Shown: one piece after another, positions 7,057-14,681 of the stretch | Layout: every line of letters starts with the position of its first letter | Numbering within the stretch: the stretch's first letter is position 1 | Assembly: GCA_035705495.1 (NCBI GenBank) | Contig: DASSWB010000023.1 | Location: 1 to 20,319, forward strand | Source of the DNA: DASSWB01 sp035705495 | Lineage (GTDB): Bacteria > Bacteroidota > Bacteroidia > Flavobacteriales > Flavobacteriaceae | Direction: 5' to 3' | Length of the DNA: 20,319 nt | Notes under the pieces: generated by a model | Databases searched by the model: none | Seen by the model: only the letters and a program-made list of their open reading frames with translations | What the model was told of the DNA's origin: nothing | Translations under genes and position numbers: made by a program

Positions 7057-7428
7057 ATGAAACATGCAATTGAAATAGCGGGAACCAGTTTCCCGCTTAA
7101 ATTTGGCTTTGGGGCGTTCAAGCTTCTTGGCAATGCGTGGGATTGCAAAGGGATTCAATCTGTAATCAACGAATTTCAGAAAATAATCCCTACAGGAAAA
7201 GAACCCGATGTTACTTTTGAAGCTGCGGATAAATTAGCAGATGTTGCCTTTGCAGGAATCAGTAATGCAGGAGTTAAAGAATTGCCGGATTCTGATGAAT
7301 GTATTGAAGCACTTCTTTTCGGTGGGCAGCTGGAACCGCTTATGATTGCCTTTCAGGAAAGTTTGCCACAGGGAAACCCTCAGCCGGTAAAGACGAACCG
7401 GCAGACCAAAAAGGCGAAGAAGAAATAA
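7057..7428 (+). CDS. Tail assembly chaperone (gpG-like, short form)
   Basis: Encodes 123 aa, starting at the ATG one base after the tail tube stop (an earlier GTG at 7021 in the same frame overlaps the tube gene and is less likely). MKHAIEIAGTSFPLKFGFGAFKLLGNAW matches Phage_TAC-type chaperones, which hold the tape measure ready for tail tube assembly. The last 16 residues (PQPVKTNRQTKKAKKK) are lysine-rich and are bypassed when the ribosome shifts frame at 7371-7377. A minor fraction of ribosomes should shift into the -1 frame and add the extension at 7377-7763. The tail tube / chaperone / tape measure order is diagnostic. Confidence 0.85.
   Translation: MKHAIEIAGTSFPLKFGFGAFKLLGNAWDCKGIQSVINEFQKIIPTGKEPDVTFEAADKLADVAFAGISNAGVKELPDSDECIEALLFGGQLEPLMIAFQESLPQGNPQPVKTNRQTKKAKKK
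7371..7402 (+). promoter_or_regulatory. Programmed -1 ribosomal frameshift signal
   Basis: The heptamer GGGAAAC lies at 7371-7377 with gpG codons GGA (7372-7374) and AAC (7375-7377), exactly the X XXY YYZ phase for a tandem -1 slip. Five bases later GCCGGT (7383-7388) pairs with ACCGGC (7397-7402) to form a perfect 6-bp GC-rich stem with an 8-base loop. The -1 frame is open from 7308 to 7763. Lambda uses GGGAAAG for its G/GT shift. Confidence 0.85.
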
Positions 7429-7763
7429 CCTGGGACGAGATTGAAGAAACCGCACTTGGTGTTATCGGGCTTTCATTTTTTGAATTTGAAAAAATAACAC
7501 CGCGCACCTTCAACAACATTCTAAAGGGCAGGCGGCAAAAAGAAGATGCCGAGACCCGCGAGCGTTGGGAAATGCACCGTGAAATAGCCGTGAATTTAAT
7601 TCGGCCGTACCTTAAAAAAACCGATGCCAAAAAAAGCCTTCAGCAATTATATGCGTTACCGTGGGACAATAAAACAATCTTGCCAAAAAAGAATAAACCC
7701 AAAAAGGATCCAGTAGATTTCTGGTCAGAAATTGACAAACGAACCAAGAAAAAAAGCAGCTAA
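7377..7763 (+). CDS. Tail assembly chaperone, -1 frame extension (T part of G-GT)
   Basis: The -1 frame has no initiation context of its own until ATG 7572, but it is open from 7308 and carries a recognisable T domain: ITWDEIEETALGVIGLSFFEF, then the 'lkGrrqke...erwemhReiA' segment common in chaperone extensions (the arginine-tryptophan-arginine motif), and YALPWDN. After slippage the fusion is 107 residues of gpG (to Gly106-Asn107) followed by 128 residues from Pro, in total 235 aa. The extension should bind tail tube subunits while the G part binds the tape measure. The C-terminal lysine/serine codons form the left arm of the following terminator. Confidence 0.82.
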   Translation, partial: PSAGKDEPADQKGEEEITWDEIEETALGVIGLSFFEFEKITPRTFNNILKGRRQKEDAETRERWEMHREIAVNLIRPYLKKTDAKKSLQQLYALPWDNKTILPKKNKPKKDPVDFWSEIDKRTKKKSS

Positions 7764-7778
7764 TCCAGCTGCTTTTTT
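7751..7778 (+). terminator. Intrinsic terminator at the end of the chaperone gene
   Basis: AAAAAGCAGC (7751-7760) pairs with GCTGCTTTTT (7768-7777), a 10-bp stem with a 7-base loop and six T residues in 7773-7778. The left arm codes for the last residues of the chaperone extension and the loop holds its stop codon. It separates the chaperone gene from the tape measure gene, which has its own upstream element at 7793-7844. Confidence 0.82.
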
Positions 7779-7792
7779 CATTTTCAAACAAC

Positions 7793-7844
7793 ACAAATAA
7801 ACCTTTAGTTTATATAAAAACAAGCCATCAAACCTAAGTTTACC
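7793..7844 (+). repeat. 52-bp intergenic element, copy B, upstream of tape measure
   Basis: Same length and ends as copy A at 1266-1317: ACAAATAAAC at the left, then the ATAAAC (7797-7802) / GTTTAT (7808-7813) inverted repeat with spacer CTTTA, and AAGTTTACC at the right end. The middle 18 bases are diverged. It lies 15 bases after a terminator and 20 bases before the tape measure start, the right place for a promoter/operator that restarts transcription. Confidence 0.6.
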
Positions 7845-7863
7845 TATTGTCAAAACAAGGTAA

Positions 7864-10170
7864 ATGGCTAACTTCAATACCATCTCAATTCGCTTCAATG
7901 CGGATTTAAAGCAGTTCTCCAGTCAGATGCAAAATGCCAATCGGCAATTGCAAAAAACGGGACAACAAATGCAAAAGGTTGGTAAAGGCCTTACCCTTGG
8001 TGTTACGGCACCTTTGGTTGCAATGGGTTATGCCGGTGTAGATGCGTGGGACAAACAAGCCAAAGCTGAAACTGCATTGCGAACTGCTCTTAAGGGAAGT
8101 GAAAAAGCTTTTGCGGCGCTCACCAAACAAGCTTCTGCTTTTCAGGAAATTTCTTTGTTTGGAGATGAAGAAATTATAAAGCAACAGGCTTTTCTTTCTA
8201 CTATGGAACTTAATGAGCAGCAAATTGGTAAAGTGATCCAAGCTGCAATGAATTTGAGTGCTGCTACAGGAATGAGTTTGGAAAGCGCGGTAAAGAACCT
8301 GGCAAAAACTTACGGCGGTTTAACAGGTGAATTGGGTGAATCTATTCCCGCGCTTCGCAACCTTACCGCAGAGCAACTAAAATCGGGTGAAGCCATTAAT
8401 TATGTAAACACCGCCTTTGCGGGTCAAGCGGAAGCTGCGGCAAAAGCTGGTACTGGTGGCCTGAAACAACTGGCAAATTCATTGGGAGATCTTTCTGAAG
8501 AATTCGGAAAGATTATTACCGAAGCACTTATGCCGGTTGTTGAACATTTAAAATCCGCAGTAAAATGGTTTCAAGGACTTGACCAATCTACCAAAAAAAT
8601 GATTGTAGTGGTTGCGGCGCTTGCTGCTGCATTAGGGCCTTTATTGGTTGCATTGGGCTACATGATGACAAATGTTATTCCAGGACTCATTAAAGGTTAC
8701 ACAAAGCTTCGGACGTTGTTGATCGCAAATCCGTGGACTGCCTTAGCCTTGGCTGTTGGTGCAGTGGCTGCTGCTTTGGTTGTTTTTACCCGTTCCAGTT
8801 CTGAAGCTTCGGTGGTTGCCGATACTTTAAATGAAGTAAGAAAAGAATCCGCTACAAGTATAGCAAAGGAACGCGCGCAACTTGACACACTTTTAAAAAT
8901 TGCAAGGGATGAAACCAGAACCAAGAAAGAACGTGAAGCTGCAATAAAAGCATTGAACAATATTTCTCCTGAATACCTTGGCAATATTTCCCTGGAAACA
9001 ATCAATACCCAAAATGCTACAGATGCAACCTTGGCTTATATTGCTGCACTGGATAAAAAAGCATTGGCTCAGGCTGCCATGCAGAAAAAACAAGAGCTTT
9101 TTGCAAAGAAGATTGAAAAGGAAAACGAACGCTTAAGTGCTGTTCCAGATTGGTTGAGCTCAGATAGTTTTTGGGCAATGTTTGGAGTTGAAACAGAAGT
9201 GCATAACGGCATCAAGGATTTAAACAAATATCTGGAAGAAAATGTAAAAGCGGGCACCATGTCGGCAGCAGCTGCGGAAAGCATGCGAAAAGCCTACGGG
9301 CCATTAATTGAAAAAAGAAAAGAAGAGCTTTCTGTTATTGATGCGCAAATTGAAGCTTTAAACAAATATATCGACATACCACCACCTCCTGTAGTTGCGG
9401 TAAATCCAAATCCCACAACAACCACTATAACAGGAATTCCAGAATCCCTTCAACAAGAATCAACTCGAATTCAAAAAGAGTACGATGATATTCAGCAAAT
9501 CATTATTGATAACGGCGGAAAAATAGATGATCTGGAAGCAGAATCACAATGGGATTTTCATGTCAATATGAAGAGTGAAGAGTTTGTGGCCGGAGTGGAA
9601 CAAGTAAAAACATCTGCTGAAATTTTAGAACAAAGAATGCGAAGGCTTCAAGAAGTGGGTGCTGCAGTTGGAAGTTCCGTTGCCAATGTATTTGCAAATT
9701 TTGCTGGTAGCATTGTAGATAGCCTTGGTCTGGCTTCATCCGGTTTTGAAGGTTTTGTAAAAGGTCTTGCCGATACGGTCATTAGATTGATTTCTATGAT
9801 GTTGGCTCAATCTATTTCACAATCTATTGCCGGTGCAACTGCATCTGGTGCGGCTACCGGTCCCGCTGCAATCTTTACAACTCCTGCTTTTATAGCAACT
9901 GCCGTTGGTGGTGTACTTTCCGCATTTGCTGCCATTCCAAAATTCGCTGATGGTGGAATTGTAAGCGGCACAACGATGGGGATAATGGGAGAATATGCCG
10001 GGGCACGTAATAACCCTGAAGTAATTGCACCACTGGATAAATTAAAAGGACTTATTGCAGATAGCGTTGGTGATGGCGGCGGTGCTTATATAGCCGAAAC
10101 AAAATTGCGTGGGCAAGATTTAATGCTTGCCCTAAAAAGAACCGAAGCATCACGAAACAGACGCGGATAA
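7864..10170 (+). CDS. Tail tape measure protein
   Basis: Encodes 768 aa, the longest alpha-helical protein of the tail module, which sets tail length (on the usual rule of about 1.5 Angstrom per residue this predicts a tail of roughly 115 nm). The start NTISIRFNADLKQFSSQMQNANRQLQK is typical for the family. Hydrophobic helices lie at about residues 246-275 (MIVVVAALAAALGPLLVALGY) and 288-308 (NPWTALALAVGAVAAALVVF), and again at about 640-690, followed by FADGGIVSGTTMGIMGEYAGAR, the conserved C-terminal motif of siphophage tape measures. The hydrophobic helices probably insert in the host membrane during DNA entry. It begins a new transcription segment after the terminator and copy B. Confidence 0.93.
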   Translation: MANFNTISIRFNADLKQFSSQMQNANRQLQKTGQQMQKVGKGLTLGVTAPLVAMGYAGVDAWDKQAKAETALRTALKGSEKAFAALTKQASAFQEISLFGDEEIIKQQAFLSTMELNEQQIGKVIQAAMNLSAATGMSLESAVKNLAKTYGGLTGELGESIPALRNLTAEQLKSGEAINYVNTAFAGQAEAAAKAGTGGLKQLANSLGDLSEEFGKIITEALMPVVEHLKSAVKWFQGLDQSTKKMIVVVAALAAALGPLLVALGYMMTNVIPGLIKGYTKLRTLLIANPWTALALAVGAVAAALVVFTRSSSEASVVADTLNEVRKESATSIAKERAQLDTLLKIARDETRTKKEREAAIKALNNISPEYLGNISLETINTQNATDATLAYIAALDKKALAQAAMQKKQELFAKKIEKENERLSAVPDWLSSDSFWAMFGVETEVHNGIKDLNKYLEENVKAGTMSAAAAESMRKAYGPLIEKRKEELSVIDAQIEALNKYIDIPPPPVVAVNPNPTTTTITGIPESLQQESTRIQKEYDDIQQIIIDNGGKIDDLEAESQWDFHVNMKSEEFVAGVEQVKTSAEILEQRMRRLQEVGAAVGSSVANVFANFAGSIVDSLGLASSGFEGFVKGLADTVIRLISMMLAQSISQSIAGATASGAATGPAAIFTTPAFIATAVGGVLSAFAAIPKFADGGIVSGTTMGIMGEYAGARNNPEVIAPLDKLKGLIADSVGDGGGAYIAETKLRGQDLMLALKRTEASRNRRG

Positions 10171-12987
10171 ATGAACTACGAAATCCACATAAAAGATACC
10201 GAGAATATTGAAGATGCATTGATCTTGCATTATGCATCGCGCAATTCAATTTCCCTTTCTTGGCTTGGTGGTGACAATAAAACACAGGCCATAATTGGTA
10301 GTGAACTTAATTTCACGCTGGAAGTATTGGATGGTGAAGATGGCAAGTACGACAATTATTTTACAAGCGATGAGCAGCGTTTTGAAGTTACAAAAGTAAT
10401 TCAGGAGACACAAGAAGTAATCTGGCGTGGTTTCCTATTGCCGGAAAGCTACAGCGAGCCTTATGAGTTTCCGTTGTTCTACGTGCAGTTTTCCGCAGTT
10501 GACGGACTGGGATTATTGAAGGGAAAGAAATTACCATCGGATTTTTACGAAGATGAAAAAACAGTAATAGAGGTAATTGCAAAATGCCTTGAACTTACCG
10601 GATTGGATTTTGATATTTATCTGGCACCGGCTATCCGCAACCACTTAAAATGGCACTGGCACGAAGTTTTTATTGATACAAAAAAATACTATGATGAAGA
10701 TCAATTGCCTTCGGCCTATGAACTTCTGGAAGAAATAATCTTCTCAATGCGCTGCCAGTTGTTTCAGGCAGATGCACGTTGGTATATTGAAGGAATCAAC
10801 AAGCGGCAAACCATAAACATCACATATTCAAAATACAGCATTACAGGGGAGTATCTTACTGATGTGAACCTACATAAAAATGTAAAAGTACTTACATGGG
10901 CACCCAGCCCCACAATAACAATGGTGGCACCTTACAAAGAAGTTGTGGTAATGCATGAAGCCGCGCAACTGGAATTTCCTGAAGATGTAGTGAGCAGCAC
11001 GCCAGATTTTAACGCACTTGAAAATGGCACCAACAGTTACTACCTAAACAAATATTGGGACCCGAACAATGGGTATGATCCAGATGTTAGGGTGAAAGAT
11101 GATTGTTTGTTCATGGCAAATTACAGCATGGCAGGCACTTTTTTTGAAAACAGAAAAGTTTCGTTGCGTGAAAAATTGTACCTGTTAAAAGATTGGCGGG
11201 TTCGTATCACTTTGGAGGTTGAACTATATGGAAGTAACGGAAGCATCAGCAATCTTTCAGATTCTCAAATTGAAGAAGTGCGGGATTACGCTGTTTTTAG
11301 AATCAGTTTGAATGGCAATGCTTTGTATTTCAATCTAAATTCAAGCAACTTGGATCCTGAAAGATTGGAATTTGACAGTAGCGGAAAAGCATCTGTAGAA
11401 CTGGATTTTAGGGTAAAGGAAAACGGCTTTTTGCAAGTCGAATTTTTTGAGCCTTTTACAGATACGGATATTTGCGTTGCCTACATAGTTAAAAATCTTG
11501 AAATTGAAAACAGAAACCAATCCGCAGACGACGTTTACATTGCCACGATTGAAGAAAACGCCACCCAAACAAATGAGATAGAACTTCCTATAAGTGATGA
11601 TGTTTCAGGGCTTTCAAAATGCTTTTATCTGGAGAAGAAACGCGCGAGGAATTTAAGCAGCTATACCAGTTTTACCATAAATGTTTACAACACTTTTGTT
11701 AAAGACGATGTGACTTATTTTGTAACCGATATTACCGGCGCTGTACTGATCAATAACCACAAAGAATATTTAAAGGCCCAAACAGATTTTGCGTACTACA
11801 ATTTTACCAACGTAGAAGTAATATTCAATTTTGAAAACAGTGAGGAATTTGTGTTTACAGATGGAACGTTGTTTTCACAATCACTTATTGATAGTTTCAA
11901 CAATTACCAACTTTGGTATTACGGTTTGAAAAATCCCACGATAGAACGCGAAGAATGGCTAAAATGGACCGATGCTATTTATCAGATAGAAGAAAAACCC
12001 TATAACCAAGTAGTTGCGGAAATTGGGCAGAAACTATTTTCTGTACAGCATTTGCGTATGGAAGCCACTGCCATGAATCCGGTGAAGATCAATGATGTGA
12101 TACGCTTTAATTGGAAGGGGCAAAACAAATATTTTGTACCAACCAATTGTGAATGGTTCCCAGACGAAAATGAAACAAACCTTACTTTGGTTGAAGGCAT
12201 TTATAACGGTGACAGCTTCGGGAATTTGCCACCCTATGTAGAAGCTGGGGAAGATCTGGTTTTGATTGAAGATTCGGGATTGCCACCTACACCTTTGAAC
12301 GTACATAATGCATATGTGACTACGGCCGTTACTTTTGATCCTGACGGAAATATTGAAAGTATTCTTTGGGAGAAATTGGAAGGAGACGAAGGAGATGTGA
12401 TAACAGGAGCTACAACATTAACTCCTACGTTCTCATCACTTACAGGAGATTACTACAAATACCAATTAACGGTCACAGATTCCAATGGTGCAACTGCATC
12501 AGATACATTGGAAATTAACAGGTATAAAAGATTTCAAATTTCCAAAACACTTGTTGACAGCAGTACATATTCCGTAGGAGATACTCTAAGCCAAAAAATG
12601 AGGAAGTACAAGCTTATTACCACGCCTTCATTTCCAGAAAATGTAATGGTGAATTTGATGTACGATGTTTTCTTGGATTACACATCACTTGTTATTGCAG
12701 ATGTGTATTTGATTATTGAAAAAAACGGACAATCATATATGTGGCAAATTACAAGGGAAGGTGGCGGTACCAGTACAGATACACTAGAAGATGATGGCGT
12801 GTTGAGTTTTAGGCCGGGAGATGAAATATTTATTACTGTTTACACATCACTTCAAATACTTGGTGATTATCAATTACCAGCAAATGCCACAGCGCAAATT
12901 GTTTTTTCAAACCACGAAATAGTTTCTGGCTATCCTCTGATTTTAGGATTTCCATTTGAAGTGATTTTATATGATGAACTAGAATAA
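10171..12987 (+). CDS. Tail hub / tip protein with PKD-like segment
   Basis: Encodes 938 aa, beginning right after the tape measure stop. The N-terminal 120 residues (HYASRNSISLSWLGGDNKTQAI, then a WRGFLLPESYSEPYEFP segment and AVDGLGLLKGKKLP) are a signature I know from Bacteroidota siphophage tails; because no separate distal tail protein gene exists, this large protein probably combines hub and tip roles. About residues 690-785 look like a PKD/Ig-like domain, with V.FDPDGNIESILWEKLEGD, TLTPTFSSLTGDYYKYQLTVTDSNG. The last 150 residues (from about RFQISKTLVDSS) are beta-rich and could bind a surface glycan. It is directly followed by a 48-aa frame. Confidence 0.75.
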   Translation: MNYEIHIKDTENIEDALILHYASRNSISLSWLGGDNKTQAIIGSELNFTLEVLDGEDGKYDNYFTSDEQRFEVTKVIQETQEVIWRGFLLPESYSEPYEFPLFYVQFSAVDGLGLLKGKKLPSDFYEDEKTVIEVIAKCLELTGLDFDIYLAPAIRNHLKWHWHEVFIDTKKYYDEDQLPSAYELLEEIIFSMRCQLFQADARWYIEGINKRQTINITYSKYSITGEYLTDVNLHKNVKVLTWAPSPTITMVAPYKEVVVMHEAAQLEFPEDVVSSTPDFNALENGTNSYYLNKYWDPNNGYDPDVRVKDDCLFMANYSMAGTFFENRKVSLREKLYLLKDWRVRITLEVELYGSNGSISNLSDSQIEEVRDYAVFRISLNGNALYFNLNSSNLDPERLEFDSSGKASVELDFRVKENGFLQVEFFEPFTDTDICVAYIVKNLEIENRNQSADDVYIATIEENATQTNEIELPISDDVSGLSKCFYLEKKRARNLSSYTSFTINVYNTFVKDDVTYFVTDITGAVLINNHKEYLKAQTDFAYYNFTNVEVIFNFENSEEFVFTDGTLFSQSLIDSFNNYQLWYYGLKNPTIEREEWLKWTDAIYQIEEKPYNQVVAEIGQKLFSVQHLRMEATAMNPVKINDVIRFNWKGQNKYFVPTNCEWFPDENETNLTLVEGIYNGDSFGNLPPYVEAGEDLVLIEDSGLPPTPLNVHNAYVTTAVTFDPDGNIESILWEKLEGDEGDVITGATTLTPTFSSLTGDYYKYQLTVTDSNGATASDTLEINRYKRFQISKTLVDSSTYSVGDTLSQKMRKYKLITTPSFPENVMVNLMYDVFLDYTSLVIADVYLIIEKNGQSYMWQITREGGGTSTDTLEDDGVLSFRPGDEIFITVYTSLQILGDYQLPANATAQIVFSNHEIVSGYPLILGFPFEVILYDELE

Positions 12988-12988
12988 A

Positions 12989-13135
12989 ATGAGCGTAAAC
13001 AAAAAAATATGGTACGGCGATAACAGCAGCACGGCAATTAACCAGGATATATTACCTGCGGAAAGCTTTTACACTTTTGATAGCGTGATCACCACGTTTG
13101 ACAGTACAGAAATAACCTTTGATACCGAAATATAA
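12989..13135 (+). CDS. 48-aa small tail-region protein
   Basis: Encodes 48 aa, MSVNKKIWYGDNSSTAINQD...EITFDTEI. It starts one base after the hub stop and its own stop overlaps the ATG of the fibre gene (TAATG at 13133-13137). This perfect fit between two genes with start-stop coupling strongly supports translation although it is too short for ordinary gene calling. It contains a near-repeat, FYTFDSVITTFDSTEITFDTEI, with 'TFDS' type units at 8-9 residue spacing. I recognise no family; a small connector or adaptor between hub and fibre is a guess from position. Confidence 0.65.
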   Translation: MSVNKKIWYGDNSSTAINQDILPAESFYTFDSVITTFDSTEITFDTEI

Positions 13136-14679
13136 TGGCTCAACAAATAATAGGTTTAGGCACATCACCCAATGACGGCACTGGCGACAATCTTCGTGCC
13201 GCAGGGCAGAAGGTAAATGAAATGTTCACCGAAATTTATGACGGTGAGCTTGACAACATAGAAATAGTTTCACGTAACGCAGGAATTATTGACTGGTCTG
13301 AATCGGAAAACTCGATCGAGGAGCAAATAGAGCTTCACGTCGCCACATCACTACTGCAATTCACGATAACAGGAAATCAGTTACTGATATTCGAACTTCA
13401 TAAATGGACGGCGAATGGTATTGAAGTCCATAAATACGTTTCAAAATCAGGAAAAGGAACTTACGGTGCGGGCACAAGTCCGACTGTAATGTTTTTATCA
13501 ATAAAATATCCATCTTCATCAGATTCCCCAAACTCCTATGATTTAGGAGAAATAGGCATTTATGATGAAGAAACCGAAAGTACTCATATTGAATATGCTG
13601 TAAACAATTCGGGGCCATACCCGATAAACCAAGGCAATACAAATATTTTTACGGTTACAAGGGACGGGGCTATTTTCAATTATTTGTTTCAAGGGAATCT
13701 CGAACCAAACCAATCAACAATAGGGGCAGGACAACCAGATACAAGTGCAGATGATTATTTGTATTTGGGAAGTGAGAACATTCAGCCAGTTTCCGAATAT
13801 GGCGAAGAAGACGTAATCGGTACAGCCAGACAATTCACGAAAGCACAAAACTTCGCAGTAACACAAGTCACCGATGCAGCTACTTTGGACTGGAATTTAG
13901 TTGACAAACAATCTTCAAAAGTAGAGCTTACGGCAAATAGGTTTTTTCCAAATACCATACTCGACAATGCTATTGAAAATGGCGTGTATTCATTGACAGT
14001 TTACGGCAACGGCTTTGAAATTGAATTTGACGACCTCTACACAATTTGGGGAGCACAGGATATAAATGGCACTTCAATATTGAACCTCACAAAAGACAAG
14101 GACGGTAACGGTATTGTTGTTTGGAGCAGTGGAGCAGATCAAAGCGGATTACCTGCAATAGTTGAAAGCGTTGAAGTAGATGGTAGTGGGGTTGTTTCAA
14201 AAACAAAAACTTTGACTTTGCCGAGTGGAGCTGTCACAATGGCTGATTATGCTTTTGATTATGAAGAATTGACCCACGTTATTATTCCCAACAGCATTAC
14301 AGAAATTGGCGAAGGGTGGTTTGAAGGAAATCAGATAAAAGAACTGATAATTCCTGAAAGCGTTACGTCGATAGGCGTTGCTTCTTTTTATATAAACAAA
14401 CTAACATCTTTGAATATTCCTGATAGTGTTACTGAAATAGGAGCAGATGCTTTCAGTGACAACTTACTTACGTCTGTAACTCTTGGAAATGGTCTTGCAA
14501 GCATTGGAAATGGTGCTTTTCAAGCCAACTCCATAGTCGAAGTAACCTTTGGGAGTGGCTTGACGAGTATAGGTGCCAATGCTTTTACAGGTAATCTTCT
14601 TACCGAAGTAGACGTGCCAATAGGATGTGCAGTCGATCCAGATGCCTTTGATGCAGGAGTAACCATAAACTACGTATAG
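13135..14679 (+). CDS. Tail fibre / receptor-binding protein with BspA-type LRR tip
   Basis: Encodes 514 aa. Residues 1-36, IIGLGTSPNDGTGDNLRAAG and QKVNEMFTEIY, form the common tail fibre attachment segment ('GTSPNDGTGDNLR.G..K.N..F.e.y'). Residues about 240-335 resemble a beta-rich fibre domain (LDWNLVDKQSSKVELTANRF, then YSLTVYGNG). From residue 379 to 505 there are about six BspA-type leucine-rich repeats, five of them exactly 22 residues (units begin LTHV, IKEL, LTSL, LTSV, IVEV, and a last partial LTEV), with the 'IP.SVTEIG.DAF' signature. LRR of this type bind glycans or proteins on cell surfaces, so the C-terminus is the probable receptor-binding tip. Confidence 0.82.
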   Translation: MAQQIIGLGTSPNDGTGDNLRAAGQKVNEMFTEIYDGELDNIEIVSRNAGIIDWSESENSIEEQIELHVATSLLQFTITGNQLLIFELHKWTANGIEVHKYVSKSGKGTYGAGTSPTVMFLSIKYPSSSDSPNSYDLGEIGIYDEETESTHIEYAVNNSGPYPINQGNTNIFTVTRDGAIFNYLFQGNLEPNQSTIGAGQPDTSADDYLYLGSENIQPVSEYGEEDVIGTARQFTKAQNFAVTQVTDAATLDWNLVDKQSSKVELTANRFFPNTILDNAIENGVYSLTVYGNGFEIEFDDLYTIWGAQDINGTSILNLTKDKDGNGIVVWSSGADQSGLPAIVESVEVDGSGVVSKTKTLTLPSGAVTMADYAFDYEELTHVIIPNSITEIGEGWFEGNQIKELIIPESVTSIGVASFYINKLTSLNIPDSVTEIGADAFSDNLLTSVTLGNGLASIGNGAFQANSIVEVTFGSGLTSIGANAFTGNLLTEVDVPIGCAVDPDAFDAGVTINYV

Positions 14680-14681
14680 GA

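Noticed and set aside
7384..7428. Lysine codons (AAA AAG ... AAG AAG AAA) at the chaperone end as the slippery site
   Set aside because: The in-frame phase gives C AAA AAG, a poor heptamer, whereas GGGAAAC with a stem-loop 5 bases downstream is in perfect phase.
7572..7763. Independent 63-aa gene starting at ATG 7572
   Set aside because: The same frame is open back to 7308, carries a T domain upstream of the ATG, and is reached by a textbook -1 frameshift; a separate start is not needed.
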